From positions 31,274,388 through 31,338,387 of the forward strand of contig OZ024894.1 in the NCBI GenBank assembly GCA_964017195.1: DNA of 64,000 nt, in the 5' to 3' direction. Positions 24,536-35,639 of this stretch are shown here, piece by piece (position 1 is the stretch's first letter; each line of letters starts with the position of its first letter). This stretch comes from Siderastrea radians (taxonomy: Eukaryota; Cnidaria; Anthozoa; Scleractinia; Rhizangiidae). The notes below the pieces were generated by a model. That model was not told where the DNA came from. It saw nothing but the letters and a program-made list of their open reading frames with translations, and did not search any database. A program made the translations under genes and the position numbers.

Positions 24536-25547
24536 AGCAAGATTGAGAGTGGAGAATATGTCCTTGGAGAAATGATTGTCCCCCAAACATACAAAAAAGT
24601 TGTCCTTGCAGAAGATGGAACTATTAAAACTGAGTTATTTACAGTGTCAGGTCGAAAAATACCTCTTTCAGAAATACGAGAACGGATGCTCAAGGAACAT
24701 GAAGACTTAGGACTACTTCATGCTCGAGCTGATGAATACTATGCTGGTATGACTAAAGAACAAGTAAAAAACAGGTTTGCACAGCTTGGTGAAAGTACTA
24801 ATTGCTTAGACACTGCAAATTTGAATGACATGAAAGAATGCTTAAAACATATTGAAAGGACACGTCATCTTATGCTCTGGGCTGATAATTCAACCCTTTT
24901 AAACCATGGGTACCTCCTGTTAACTGCAAATGTTGTTTATGATGAGGCACTTTTCTATACTGTTAAAGAAATGGAAGAGCAGGGAAAGGGAAATGTTGAT
25001 GTGCAGTCCCTTGTAGAGCGGCCACTTATTTACATCCTGGCAAGGTGTGGGTCATCCGAAGCTGAACAACTCACTTACATTAAGACCAGAAAGACATGTT
25101 TGGAAAGCCTGGGAAACACAGTGGTGACATCTAGTGGAGTTAAAATCACAGATGTCATGAGATTTTTTCATGGTGATGGCCCACAGCAGGAATTTGAGAG
25201 TGGAGAACAGAAGGGTGGTAATGCTGGCTGTTCAGGATGCAGTGGTGATGCTAGAAGGTACAACTGCTTATGTTTCACTTTCAAAACCATTTTTATCATT
25301 GAGTGAACGTCTGACGAAAGTTCTTCAAGGGCCTGCAGGCAGAAAAAAAAAAGAAATGGGGGCCTCAAGCCCTTCAAGAATCTTCGCCTAGAGGAATTAA
25401 GAGATGAATGTCAAGCAAGAGGGCTTCCTGCAGATGGCCAGAAAAAAGAACTCCAAGAGACCTTGAAGGAAGAAATGGGTGGAATTCAAAGGGTTCCGGC
25501 CATGATGTTCTTCGATCCGGAAAAGACACTGGAACAAATCAACTTGG
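24536..25547 (+). pseudogene. Exon 3 of the unclassified transposon gene, putative catalytic region
   Basis: A TTACAG acceptor opens a long frame. It carries a conserved-looking core with HLMLWADNSTLLNHG (near residue 118 of the exon) and FFHGDGPQQEFESG followed by a Cys-x-x-Cys pair. The acidic residues in WADNS and HGDGP are candidates for the first two catalytic acids of an RNase-H-fold transposase; this is inference. A frameshift near 25250 moves the continuation (AYVSLSKPFLSLSERL) to another frame. A second one in the A-run at 25344-25353 moves it again (LEELRDECQARGLP, SAP-like helix-extended-helix spacing) up to the donor at 25548. Confidence 0.6.
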
Positions 25548-25824
25548 GTAAGAGATAAGGATGTTCAGCTGAATGAAAGACTAGTTATCAGTAATGTCAG
25601 AAAACAAATAGCTTGGTGTATTTGGCTTAACACTTTAGACCGCTCAAACTGTGTGAATTTACAAACCGGAGCAGGTGACTGAATAACTTAGAATGCCATG
25701 GTCGTCTAGCTATGATAATCATCATGTCAGGACCATAGTATTATCAAAAGGTGAAAGGCTTCTGTCATGTTCTTTTGCAGAGTGAGTGTTCATAAATGGT
25801 ATTTTTATTTATTATTTTTTACAG

Positions 25825-26028
25825 GAAACTATGAAGTCTTACCAACTGAGCCACTCCATGATGTGAAAGAACACATCTGCAATGTCTTCACAGAACTGCC
25901 AGCCCACCTTGAGGAAGGAGAAAAGAAAGAGTTTGAAGACATCATTGAGTGTACCTTGGCTGGTAAAGAAAAACTTGGTGGCTGTGACTATCGCCTTGCA
26001 GCTGTCATTGTGGCACAATATCTGAGAG
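25825..26028 (+). pseudogene. Exon 4 of the unclassified transposon gene
   Basis: It is bounded by TTTACAG and a GAGAG|GTTAGG donor and is open throughout. It encodes a helical segment beginning NYEVLPTEPLHDVKEHI and ending YRLAAVIVAQYLR. The phase agrees with its neighbours. I recognise no motif beyond its match to the remembered family order. Confidence 0.55.
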
Positions 26029-26350
26029 GTTAGGGCAATATTAGCATTATTCCATAGAACTAGCTTAGGACAGTAACCTATGGTACACATGTAACCTTTC
26101 CCTAAAAAAATGTCATAACAAAACTATTTAAACCCATATTACTACATCAGATATTTAGAATTCTTGAATCAATAATAAACTGATCATTTATTTAATACTG
26201 TAACTCTGGTTTCTAAATTCGTACAAAAATATTCACGTTTGTGTTCCCTGTTACATCATCATCTAAGTTTTTAAATTGACCGTGTAAACATAACACAAGA
26301 CAGTATACATGCATATCACTTATACATGTTTTTTTGCTATCAATTTGTAG

Positions 26351-27024
26351 GAAAAGTCAGAGCTAAAGTTCAGTCTCTGCTGGATACCCTCACTGAGCTC
26401 AGTAAGCTCCTTTACCTGCCTGCCCAGTCTCGCTCACCAAGACTTGTGCTTCGCCTCCACAACACAGCATTTTTGCATGCGATGCTATGTAAAGAGATTA
26501 TTGGCCAACCTGAAATCCTGACGAGCAGAAAATTTTATGGAAGGTACTGGCACTCACTTACAGCGCACGCTGCCAAACAGAGCAAGATCATTTCAGGGAG
26601 GTCAACAAACACAGAGGAGGAAGAAAGGCACTTTAATACCTTGCAAGGTATCACCAAGTTAACCAACAGAAGACCTGGTGATATCATCACTCCCAGCCTT
26701 GTTCGCCTACAAGCAGAACAACACATGACAAAGGCCAGGCAAGCAAGTGCTGTGAAGGCCCAGGAGTCCCAGATCTCAAAATTTTATAAGGCATTATCAG
26801 CATTTCCAAACACAGTCATACCACATAGGTTTCTTATGAGATACCCCAGAGAGTACCAGGTACATCTCCAGAGTATAAGCGACTTCCTTGTCTGTGGTGA
26901 AGGTGTTTGGTGGAAGCACATTGTGTCTGGAGTGGAGTTTCTTGATGGTCCAGGCGAGCTTAGTTTCAGGCCTCAAGGACCTTCCCTCCACCACTTCAGG
27001 TTGAGCAACCTTAGTTTAGAATAA
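26351..27024 (+). pseudogene. Exon 5 of the unclassified transposon gene
   Basis: It follows a TTTGTAG acceptor and stays open for about 225 codons. It contains LTSRKFYGRYWHSLTAHA and SGRSTNTEEEERHFN. The clustered acidic residues of the latter are a candidate for the third catalytic acid of a DDE-type enzyme (inference). The frame ends at TAA 27022-27024. Related sequence may continue beyond it (an acidic Asp-rich stretch at 27150-27320), so that stop may be a lesion or the frame may shift. Confidence 0.6.
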
Positions 27025-27363
27025 CAACACCTCAAGTAATGTTGGGATATGTGCCTTGCTCAAGAAGACATCAAAATTCCCCACAGAGTCATAAGATTGT
27101 ATGGAGATAATGGTGTTTGCATTCAAGTGATTCACACCAATTTTTTAGATGATGGTGATGATGAAGATGATGATGACCAAGATCACGACTATCGAAGAAC
27201 AAGTAGAAAAACTAGAGGTCAGTTTAGAGGGAGCCTGTTCTGTTGCTGATGAAGAACTTGGTATGTTTGATGACCAAGATGGCAATGGCGATGATAACGG
27301 TGATGATAAAAGTGACTAGAAATATCAAATGCCTCCTCAATTGCCATTTCACATGGATACCAA

Positions 27364-27960
27364 TTGTCCACGGTAAATAGCCCTGACATCCAAACAAATG
27401 ACAGCCCTGTCACTACACCTGAGTGCAATGAGAAAGTTGCAAAGGAAGATGATAAATCAAGTTCTGAGTGCCATCAGCCAAAGCAGATAACAACAAAGCT
27501 CCGCAAGAACATTGCAAGAATTCTCGGGGAGACAAATGATGTCCTACTGCTAGATAGAGCAAGAAACGACCTGCAATTGCACCCCAAGAGTACATTTCAC
27601 CAAGACAAGTATAAAAACCTTCTTACACAGATGCAGACAAAAGTTCTGGCAGAACATGCTTCATTGAAAAAAGAACATAACAACTGGGAAAAAGAAGTTT
27701 GCCTCAACCATGACTTTCGTGTACCAAATTTCAATGATTTGAAAGAGGATGGGAGACAATACTCCATCTACAAGAAAATTCTTTTATGTAAGGGACGTTC
27801 TAAAACACTGGAAGATAACAGTTCATTTGTAGACAAGGTTTACAGGGGCAAAATATGGGGTTTCAATAATGGCTGGGTACAGGGCAAATTTAAAGGCTGT
27901 GACCACAATTTTGCCATTTTTTGTACTGGAGTTCTCCATTTAAAAAGAAAGTTAAAATAA
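27364..27960 (+). pseudogene. C-terminal segment of the unclassified transposon gene
   Basis: An open frame of 198 codons starts in a Ser/Thr/Asp-rich linker and ends with a charged domain (LRKNIARILGETNDVLLLD, then EKEVCLNHDFRVPNF). It lies on the same strand as the upstream exons and before the right TIR. In my recollection it matches the C-terminal part of the same cnidarian family, but I cannot confirm the join, because no clean splice link to exon 5 is obvious. Confidence 0.5.
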
Positions 27961-28915
27961 TAAATTATAGCCCATCAGCGAAACCATTAATGACGAATGA
28001 TAAATTTGCTCCTTACCTAAGACATTAATGAAACTCCTCATAAATACATGTACCAAAGCAAAATTATAACTTAGTTTTTCATCTCATTTGCAAAAATGTA
28101 AAATAAATACACCCTAACTTTAGGAAGCTTGTGTATACAAGATTCATATGAGAACACAGTGAAAATTATGAAACACCTGGAAGTTTATAATAGTTTAATC
28201 ATCGGTCTTTGATAATCTGAGCTGTAAATATTCAATATTGCCACGTAAATGTTCAACTGCACACAATTTGCACACACATGGCAGAAACTAATAACACGAA
28301 AGCATCTTTAGATTGCTTATTGGAAAAAACCTCGTTGCGTTTAACAGAACTTCGCAATACAGGCAACCAATGGATGTACAAGTTTGTTTGATATATTCTC
28401 CTAACAAGACTAAGGAAAATGCAAGGGGGCTAGTTGGGAGAACATCGACGAAAATCAATTTTGCCAGCACATGGGCTGAAAATTAAACACAACCAAAACC
28501 ACTCGTAAAACGAAAGTGTGCCACTTCGAATGGTTCTTAAAAAAAATTGTAAAAACAAAAAATTTCCGACAGCCGTATAAAAAGACCTTAGGCAAAACAG
28601 AAAGAAAATAAGAACAACGGACTTACCGTGTGAACGTGTCCTGCGAACCCCGTCATATATACTTGACCAGATGCTTAAGCAGTTCTCATTTAGTCGCCTG
28701 TGAAGTGACTCCAAAGCAAAATAACTTGCATAATTCTTAACGCAAGACACAACCACCCAGACCGAAATAAACAGTTCGTATAAACACCACCGCTTCGACA
28801 ATTTCAGCTTACGGCCACACCAACGACGCCATTTTTTCTCAAGCCTGGCCAGTTTGCTAAATGCTTGGTAACCACGCCCTCAAAAAATTTGAAGCCATGC
28901 CTTAATTTTCTTGAG

Positions 28916-29141
28916 TAGGAAGAGGTTATTCCTTTTGATTTTCTTTGGTACCAGATTATGGCAATCAGTAACAATCAATATGCTTATTGTTGACAGATTA
29001 TCAAACCAAAAACAAATTGAAATCACAAGGTCTACTGCCATCACGGTCTGGGGTAGTAACAGAATGAGTCATAATCTGTGCATCAAATAAAGTCACTAGT
29101 CATTACTGGACCATTTGCTATTTGGCGAAACTGTAGTCACA

Positions 29142-29179
<38 letters not shown>

Positions 29180-29880
29180 CTGATTGATTGACTGACTGAC
29201 TGACTGACTGACTGATTGATTTTTTAATTGGCTGATTGACTGATTTATCAACTGAGTAGTTGAGTGGTTGATTGATTGACTGATTGGTACTTAAAATAGA
29301 TGAATGAAATGATTCACCTGAAATTACCTGTAAGAAATTGCATGTATCATGCTGCACTGTTTGCATCTTCCTCTGGCAGTAAAATAATCCCCGGCATGCA
29401 GTCAAAACATAAAATAATTTACAAGCTTTAATGTCATGACATAATTAGTAACAAATAATTTATTTGTAATTAGTAAAAAAAAAGCGACTCCCTCTGAATC
29501 ACTACCACTATTGGGCAGTCAATAAATTTCATTAAACTTCCCGGGGAATTAATAGAAGTAAATAAGTTACACAATTATTCAACTATAGCATCATTTTACG
29601 ATATAAGGAGAAAAATAGGAGAGCGTATTGCACTGTAGTATCCTGGTTTCCAATCACTTATTGGATAAAGCATTTTTAAAAAATAACTGAAATGTGTTTA
29701 AGTTTACATTACCTACAACAGGGGCTTATTTAAAATTTATAAAAAAAAGGGTCCTAATTTGATTAGATGTGTACAACTAATAATTAACTAATAATTATAA
29801 TGTTTTTTCCGGTCTCACTTGTAATAATAATAAGAGTAATAATAATAACAATAATAATAATAATAATAAAGTAAAAAAAA
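28916..29880. repeat. Diverged unit copy C, right part
   Basis: This continues copy C after the transposon. TAGGAAGAGGTTATTCC matches 3849 onward in copy A, then the TGAT/TGAC run (29131-29290), then sequence like 17500-18060 of copy B up to GTCTCACTTG and a TAA run. The Gln/Ser-Asn rich minus-strand ORF here is a translation of the tetranucleotide repeat. Confidence 0.8.
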
Positions 29881-30859
29881 ATAACAAATAAATTAATATA
29901 AAGACTGAAATTGTTTGAAATATCTTATGGAATAAAAAAAACTGCTGAGGGTGCACGTTTTAGTACGCTAATTCAGTCAGGTGATTTACCAAAATGCACT
30001 TTTTAGCGATTCTTTGTATTAAATCAAACTGCATCGTAATGGCCCATTTGTGGCTATTCGTTTTCTATATTTAAATATTTACCAGTGCATGTCATATTTA
30101 AAAGAAACCAGGCTTTTTCTTCATTGTCTTTTCTTTAATTTTTTTTTTCTTTTCCTCTCTTTTTTTGTACTGGTAAATATAACTAAAGTGAACACGCCTC
30201 ATAAATATGATGCTGGGAGGGGGTGGAAAGGGAAAGGGGAAGGTGGGGGGGGGGGACGGATGCAGTGATAGCAAAGGTGGTTAAATGGGAGAGGCTGTAA
30301 CCTTGGAATTGAAGGAGCAAGAACAAGTCTTTTTTCATCCAAGGCATCGGGGAAAGGAGCACAACAAATTTAGTCACAATGCAAACAAGTTTGAAAAAAC
30401 AAAATAAAATGAAACCAATAATGACAAAAAATGACAAAATGCACTTGAAATTTGAAATTTCTACCAAAAAGAAACAAAGTTGCTCCACTGGCGCCTTTTT
30501 TGAGCTCAGGGCCTAGTATTTGATCATAATAGCAAACTCAAGGTCCTGGAGACGTCCTTCATAAATGCCGATACCTCAAACGTTTCCCCACAATATAAAT
30601 AATCTAAGAAAGATTTTTTAAAATAATCTCTGTTTTCTTGTTACAGACTGTCAGAATATTTTCTTAAAGATCCTTTTGGCTGCTAACCTAAAATACTGTG
30701 TTAATACTGTGTTGTGCTAATTTGAAAATTGTTTAAGGCTCTCCTCTCCTCTTTCAAATTTTAGTGATGTATTTCTCACATACCAGCACCAGTTAGTACC
30801 CCGGAATACCATTTTACCTATTTTAGAGTATTTCAGTAAATATGACCACGCTGGCCACG
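29881..30859. other. No gene seen
   Basis: AT-rich sequence with a purine-rich GGGAAAGGGG patch near 30222-30262. I see no supported gene or repeat family. Confidence 0.5.
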
Positions 30860-30975
30860 AGTCTCCCAGTAGCTCAGTGGCTAGAGCACCCGACCGGTGT
30901 ACGGGAGGTCATGGGTTCGATTCCCGTTTGGGGACTCAGATTTTTTCTTCGAATCAGATTTTTTCTTTGAATATT
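30860..30975 (+). mobile_element. tRNA-derived SINE
   Basis: The head looks like a tRNA: AGTCTCC at 30860-30866 pairs with GGGGACT at 30930-30936, with an A-box (TAGCTCAGTGGCTAGAGC) and a B-box (GGTTCGATTCC). The D-arm spacing and anticodon stem are imperfect. A tail with two copies of CAGATTTTTTCTT follows directly. The imperfect cloverleaf and repeated tail indicate a short SINE rather than a working tRNA. I recall closely similar sequences as dispersed repeats in anthozoan genomes, but copy number cannot be tested here. Confidence 0.7.
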
Positions 30976-33084
30976 CCATCTTTCTTATTTTAGAGTAGTT
31001 TGCGATAACTTATGCAAACCAAGATCGCCCAGTTGTGTCAAAGCGTTCTTCCTTAAAGGCTAAATAATATATAGGCAATCATTAAACAGCCAAAATCAGT
31101 TATAAGTTTTTATTATCGCAAAAAATCAAATGCTATCACTTTCATCATTTACAGTTTATCATCCATTTCCATGCTTAATACATTATCAATGGCTAACTTT
31201 TTCCTCAACTCAGCTTTGCAGAGTTTATATAACCTTAGCAAAACCAAATGTGAAGTGACATTTCATTTCCAAGAAACAAGTCAAGACTGTTCCTCTCGCT
31301 TACTCAGGAAATAAATAGCGCCCACATATACAGTAGCTTGCCTCTACGGAGACTAAAAAAAAAAACAAACAAACAAAACAAAACAAAACAAAAACAATAA
31401 CAACTGTCGAGGGCCACAAAATCAAATTCACACATTCATGTATACAGACCAAGCAACTTGATTGGCATAAGTGGGTGCAAGCATGATTCCTCGCAGGCTT
31501 CTATGGGACTGTTTCCTTGTTGTGAGGTCTCAAAAGACGCGTAGAAACCTCCCTCTGACATCTTTGATAGAAAGAAATGATAAATAGCATAATCAATTCA
31601 CCCATCCAGCATCATTTGATCAACCGATTGGTCTATCAACAAGTCGATCAAACACCCAACTAAACAACTGACTAGTAATTATAATATGTAACAACATAAC
31701 AAAACAAAACGCTTATCAGAAAGAAGTCTTGTTCTTGAACTGGTGGTTAATGCAAAGATAACAGGCGCAACTTTAGTCGTGGGGCAGATATCTTCTAATT
31801 GTATTTATACTTTTTTTGTGTGATGTTTGAATAACGATAGCTCCCGCTTTTGACTCAGCGATCTTTACCTACCATTGCGTTTGGACTCAACAGAGCATAT
31901 GCCCCTTCCATGTTGCAAGGCGGTGCTCTTTCTTGGTTTTTGTGTTCATTATTGCTACCCCTGCATCAGCTGACAACCCAAGTTGTCTCGCTGCATGTGC
32001 TGGACTCAGTGACTGACGCTCGCTCTTGCTCTTTTAAATGATTGCTGTCTTAAAATAACAACAGACAACAACAGATAATAAGCGAATGAACAGGCTTTAT
32101 CTCCCAGGAGAGATACCCAGACATTGATAGGACCCATAGTCCGGGGTTCAAAGTTTAAAGTAGTTACAGTTACCAACAGGAATAGCTAACCCTTCAGAAA
32201 TCTTGGTTAACAAATTGGAAATAGCGTTTCTCCTTATAGTTCCAAAATGTGAATTAACCACAGAGAAAGAGACAAAATCCAGAGTAGTCATAAACATGCC
32301 CGAGATCCAGCTAAATGAAAAACACTTTTTTACCATTACCACATGTTACCAGAGTTGTTTATTTACTCAAAATTATAAATGGACTTATGTTTCACATTAT
32401 AGAAAGTAAATGAAATTTTGGGTATATTTTTAGGGTCGGAGCTCGATTGCGACTTAGGACTAGCCAAATAATAAAGAATTGAATAATTCTATCCATTCAA
32501 GCCATCCTAATTGACATACATTAAAGCAACTTTACTTCTTGAATCTAGTTTAGGGCGAAAAATGCGTGGTCATTTCCAAAAAAGGTATTTTAGTTTTCTT
32601 TTTTTTTTTCATCCAGCAGGTAGGAAGAGGGTAGCCCCCTATGTAAATACACTAATTGAGCAATGTGATTTTAGATGTCACTTTTTGATTTTTTTTTTGT
32701 TTTAAATGCACGTAATAAGTGGCATGCATCAACCCCGACGAGCCATTTAAGCTCATGCTATTCCCTAACCGTCGCTGGGTTCGTTCTTTTTTTCCCCTAA
32801 TATCCATCGGCCCTTTAAACGTTGAATATGAGGTGTGTGTATTTTTAAATGAACCATTGCCAAAAATGGTAATAGATTCAGTTAGCTTCTATCCACCGGT
32901 CCCTTTTAGTAGAAAGTAATTCCACGGAATGTTATGGAAATTGGTACACCACCCCCCCCCCCCGCCAATAAATAAATAAATAAACAAATAAATAAACAAA
33001 TTTGTAAATAAAACAAAATTAAAGACAAGGGAATGTAAAGAAATAAGCCTACACTACGCCCCAGGTGTAGGATAACGAACGAAA
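30976..33084. other. No gene seen
   Basis: About 2.1 kb of AT-rich sequence with A-rich (CAAAA)n near 31360-31395, a C-run near 32950 and a (TAAA)n run near 32966-33005. The open frames here lack coding character and splice context. Confidence 0.5.
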
Positions 33085-33356
33085 CTAGCGAACAGCTAAA
33101 GCAACGGCATTCAAAAAGAAAAGAAACTTTCCTTTAAGTATTTTGCAAAAAGCAAAGTGCTCAAAGCTCCGGTAACCTTTCCTTCTGTAGTTCTTAAGTC
33201 TACCAGCAAAGAAGGCCGCAAATGCGACCAGCATGTTGGTCACATAGACCAATATGCTGACAGTCAATAACACTGAGACAACAACAATCAAATTGTAATT
33301 TCTTTTAGAAGTTTCCTGTGCAGGACAATCATCCAAAGGGTACCCAGAGTGTGACG
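33085..33356 (-). CDS. Terminal exon of an unknown membrane protein
   Basis: On the minus strand a strong acceptor (TTTTTTTTCAG) precedes an open frame ending in TAG. It encodes a short Cys-containing segment (SGYPLDDCPAQ), a hydrophobic stretch of about 30 residues that is a likely transmembrane helix (LIVVVSVLLTVSILVYVTNM and on), a basic juxtamembrane patch (RLKNYRRKGYR) and a second hydrophobic end. The order suggests the last exon of a single- or multi-pass membrane protein. Upstream exons would lie near 33.7-34.0 kb, close to the 11-kb transposon insertion, but I could not define them. Family unknown. Confidence 0.4.
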
Positions 33357-34004
33357 CTGAAAAAAAAATAAACAAAAATAAAGAGATTTACATCAAAAAA
33401 CGTCCCAGAAAGAATAACTGGTACCTATATATTGACAATTCTTGAAGATGCCGTTCGTTAAGCCTGTTAAGACGGGAAGGGGCGAGGGAAAGAGTGGAAT
33501 CTGTTGTCCACTTGGAATTTGAGCATTATAACTTTTTTTCCAATATGAAAGCAAAAGGAATCAAAGCTTCTGTTTTTGCTTAAATTAATTTTAGTAAAAT
33601 TTTCGTACGCCAGTTCATCGTTCATAAAATTTGTTTCATTACTTTTAAGATTGACTGACTGAATTTTTTAGGATTCGGAAAAAAAACAAAAAAAGGTTGG
33701 TATTTTCAAAGTACATGACGTAATCCCCATGTCTTGTGACCCCATCAGTTGATGATGCGAACGTTTAAATAAAAACACTTTAGAAAGTACTGTGTACCTT
33801 CTTACTTTCGTGGTCATGCCTTTAATTACCTTAATGACATTAATAACCCTTAATACTCTTCCTGACTTTCCCGGTTTCAGGTTAAATACTCTTAAAAACT
33901 GCAGGTAAAGGGAAAGTGCTAGAAGAAATGAAAGAGTGCCCAAGTCCACAATAATAACGGATAAGGCCCCAATCCCTACAAAACCGATTTGCGCTAACCC
34001 AGCC
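33357..34004. other. No defined gene
   Basis: There is a hydrophobic minus-strand frame at about 33860-33990 (VIIVDLGTLSFLLALSLYL). It could belong to the membrane-protein gene to the left or be chance; I found no matching splice pair. Confidence 0.3.
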
Positions 34005-34205
34005 TTAAAGGCGCACGGTCACGACTGGGACATGCGCATTGGGTTCATCTCGCAGAGACAACTTTTTGCAAGGTCCGCCATATTGGATTTTGACAGAGTA
34101 AGCAGAAATTCGAAAAAGTTACCGCTTCAAGGCGTATTTAACAGGCTTTGAACGTTTTATAGTATACTTAGATTACTGGTGAATGTTTCGATTTGCTGAC
34201 TGGCC

Positions 34206-35639
34206 ATGGACGCGCAAGATTTGGATGTTGCTAGTCAGGTTAGTAATCGCTTCTATCTATCGCCATGTCGCAAGCATTGGCAGCTCCGATATTTCTTGTT
34301 TTCCTTTTTTATTTTAGGCAACCTTTAAGAAAGTAGTTGTGAATAACCTATTGTGTATGTTTCCTTTTACAGCCAAATCGTGTTTTCTGCTCATGTAAGA
34401 GTACTTGCTCGACGAAACGAGCAAGAAATACGAATCGTGGCTGCCCCTGTAAGACCGAAGGTGTGACATGCGGGCCAGACTGTAAATGTGGCTCCGAGTC
34501 GAAGCCGTGTCGAAACAAGGTAATTTGTCCTCCAAAAATTTGATAACGTATGTGGGTAAAACTGTCGATTTATTTTATATCTTGTCTTTTTATGTCTTGT
34601 AATTCTAGCATTCTGCATTCCTAATGTTTGTGGCCTCTTGCAACTGAGGTCTTGTGTTGAAACATTTTATGATGTAAGCTTACTGGTTGCTATTTTTTAT
34701 AGCAGCCAAATGAGGGTAATCAGCCTGTACCAAGAAGAAGAGAACCGAGTAATTACAGTGCCGAAAGGGACAGGCCAAGTGAGGAGGCCGAGAGGATAAA
34801 GGATAATCAAGATGTGAAGGTGGGTTGAAAGGGAACATTTTCCTATGGTTTCCTATGCCTCTTATGATTGTCAACTTACTTTCCAGTCAACCACGTTTGT
34901 GCAGGAGCGGGGCAGAGGGTTTCTCTTCCACAAATGCCTTGTTGAGCCTCACTCAGTTTCACAGTATTTTTTTGTGCATGTTATGTCATAGCATTCAATG
35001 ACAAACAATAATTGACCAGACCTCCCTCCCTCCCTTTGGCAGGATTTTATTCAAACTTTAGACGACCAAATGGTGCGTAAACTGTGTGTAAGAAGTCTGC
35101 AACGTGGAGTGGGGAGCATGGACTTCATACATGGTTTGCTTATCATGGAGGATGAGGACAGTGACGGTGAGAGTGAGCACCATGATGTCCATGGTGAGAC
35201 CTCTTTGATGTCTGGTTCTGCCGACAGCGAACAGCCTTCTGGAACATCTGGTGCAGCTCCAAACCCTGAACCTTATTCAGACCGGTTGACCTCACTGTCA
35301 TGGTGCAAATGTGGTGTTTGCGCAGTTATGCCTTAAGAAATTGAGAATAAATGTTGTGGTCAAAGAAGATGTGTAACAACTTTTGCAAGGTTCACCAAAC
35401 TGTGTATGTACCCAGATGTCTTGCAGCTTTGCATAAGAAATCGAGCTGACATTCGCAATGATCGAGATGATAATAGCACAAGGGCCTTTAGGAAGGCTGC
35501 ATATAGACAATTTATTCTTGATCGCTATGGACATTTAGGAAAGGGAAACAGAAAGGTCTGTCCAACCTGTGCAGTAAAAACTGTGCGTGGGCATTATCCT
35601 TCACAGACTGGTGTGTACATGGGGTACAGACCCGAATAA
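34206..35639 (+). pseudogene. CXC cysteine cluster plus P2X7-type C-terminal zinc domain protein
   Basis: Four exons join in phase: 34206-34238, 34373-34519, 34703-34819 and 35043-35639, all with GT/AG borders, for a protein of about 296 codons. The ATG (GGCCATGG context) starts a short exon. Exon 2 encodes a dense Cys cluster (CFCSCKSTC, GCPCKTEGVTCG, CKCG) like the CXC/tesmin DNA-binding repeat. Exon 3 is a charged linker. Exon 4 has an acidic linker and then the hallmarks of the P2X7 C-terminal 'ballast' domain: WCKCGVCAVMP, a CC pair, FRKAAYRQFILDRYG, CPTC and a GYR end. It has no channel segments. An in-frame TAA at 35334-35336 falls just after VMP and before the rest of the domain, so this copy would make a truncated protein unless read through. 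Its role is unknown; DNA binding of transposon ends is one guess. Confidence 0.75.

Larger units (their letters stand above)
21438..28915 (+). mobile_element. 7.5-kb TIR DNA transposon, superfamily not recognised
   Basis: The ends carry a perfect 20-bp terminal inverted repeat, TCAAGAAAATTAAGGCATGG at 21439-21458 and its inverse at 28895-28914. Copies A and B have the uninterrupted site GATTTAGGAAGAGG, whereas copy C reads GATTTAG, element, TAGGAAGAGG. This gives a 2-3 bp target duplication (TA or TAG). Inside, a degraded multi-exon gene runs on the plus strand from 22583 to 27960. About 1.1 kb of non-coding sequence precedes it and about 0.95 kb follows. The protein belongs to a family I recall from cnidarian genomes as uncharacterised. 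I cannot place it in a named transposase superfamily from the sequence alone. Confidence 0.85.

Noticed and set aside
21438..28915. KDZ (Zisupton-type) assignment
   Set aside because: Those elements make 8-bp duplications, but the empty-site comparison here gives only 2-3 bp.
29118..29405. Asn/Gln/Ser-rich minus-strand ORF
   Set aside because: It is a translation of TGAT/TGAC tetranucleotide repeats.
30860..30937. Possible functional tRNA (anticodon loop suggesting GGT, Thr)
   Set aside because: The D-arm and anticodon stem pair imperfectly, and a repeated CAGATTTTTTCTT tail follows, which fits a tRNA-derived SINE better.
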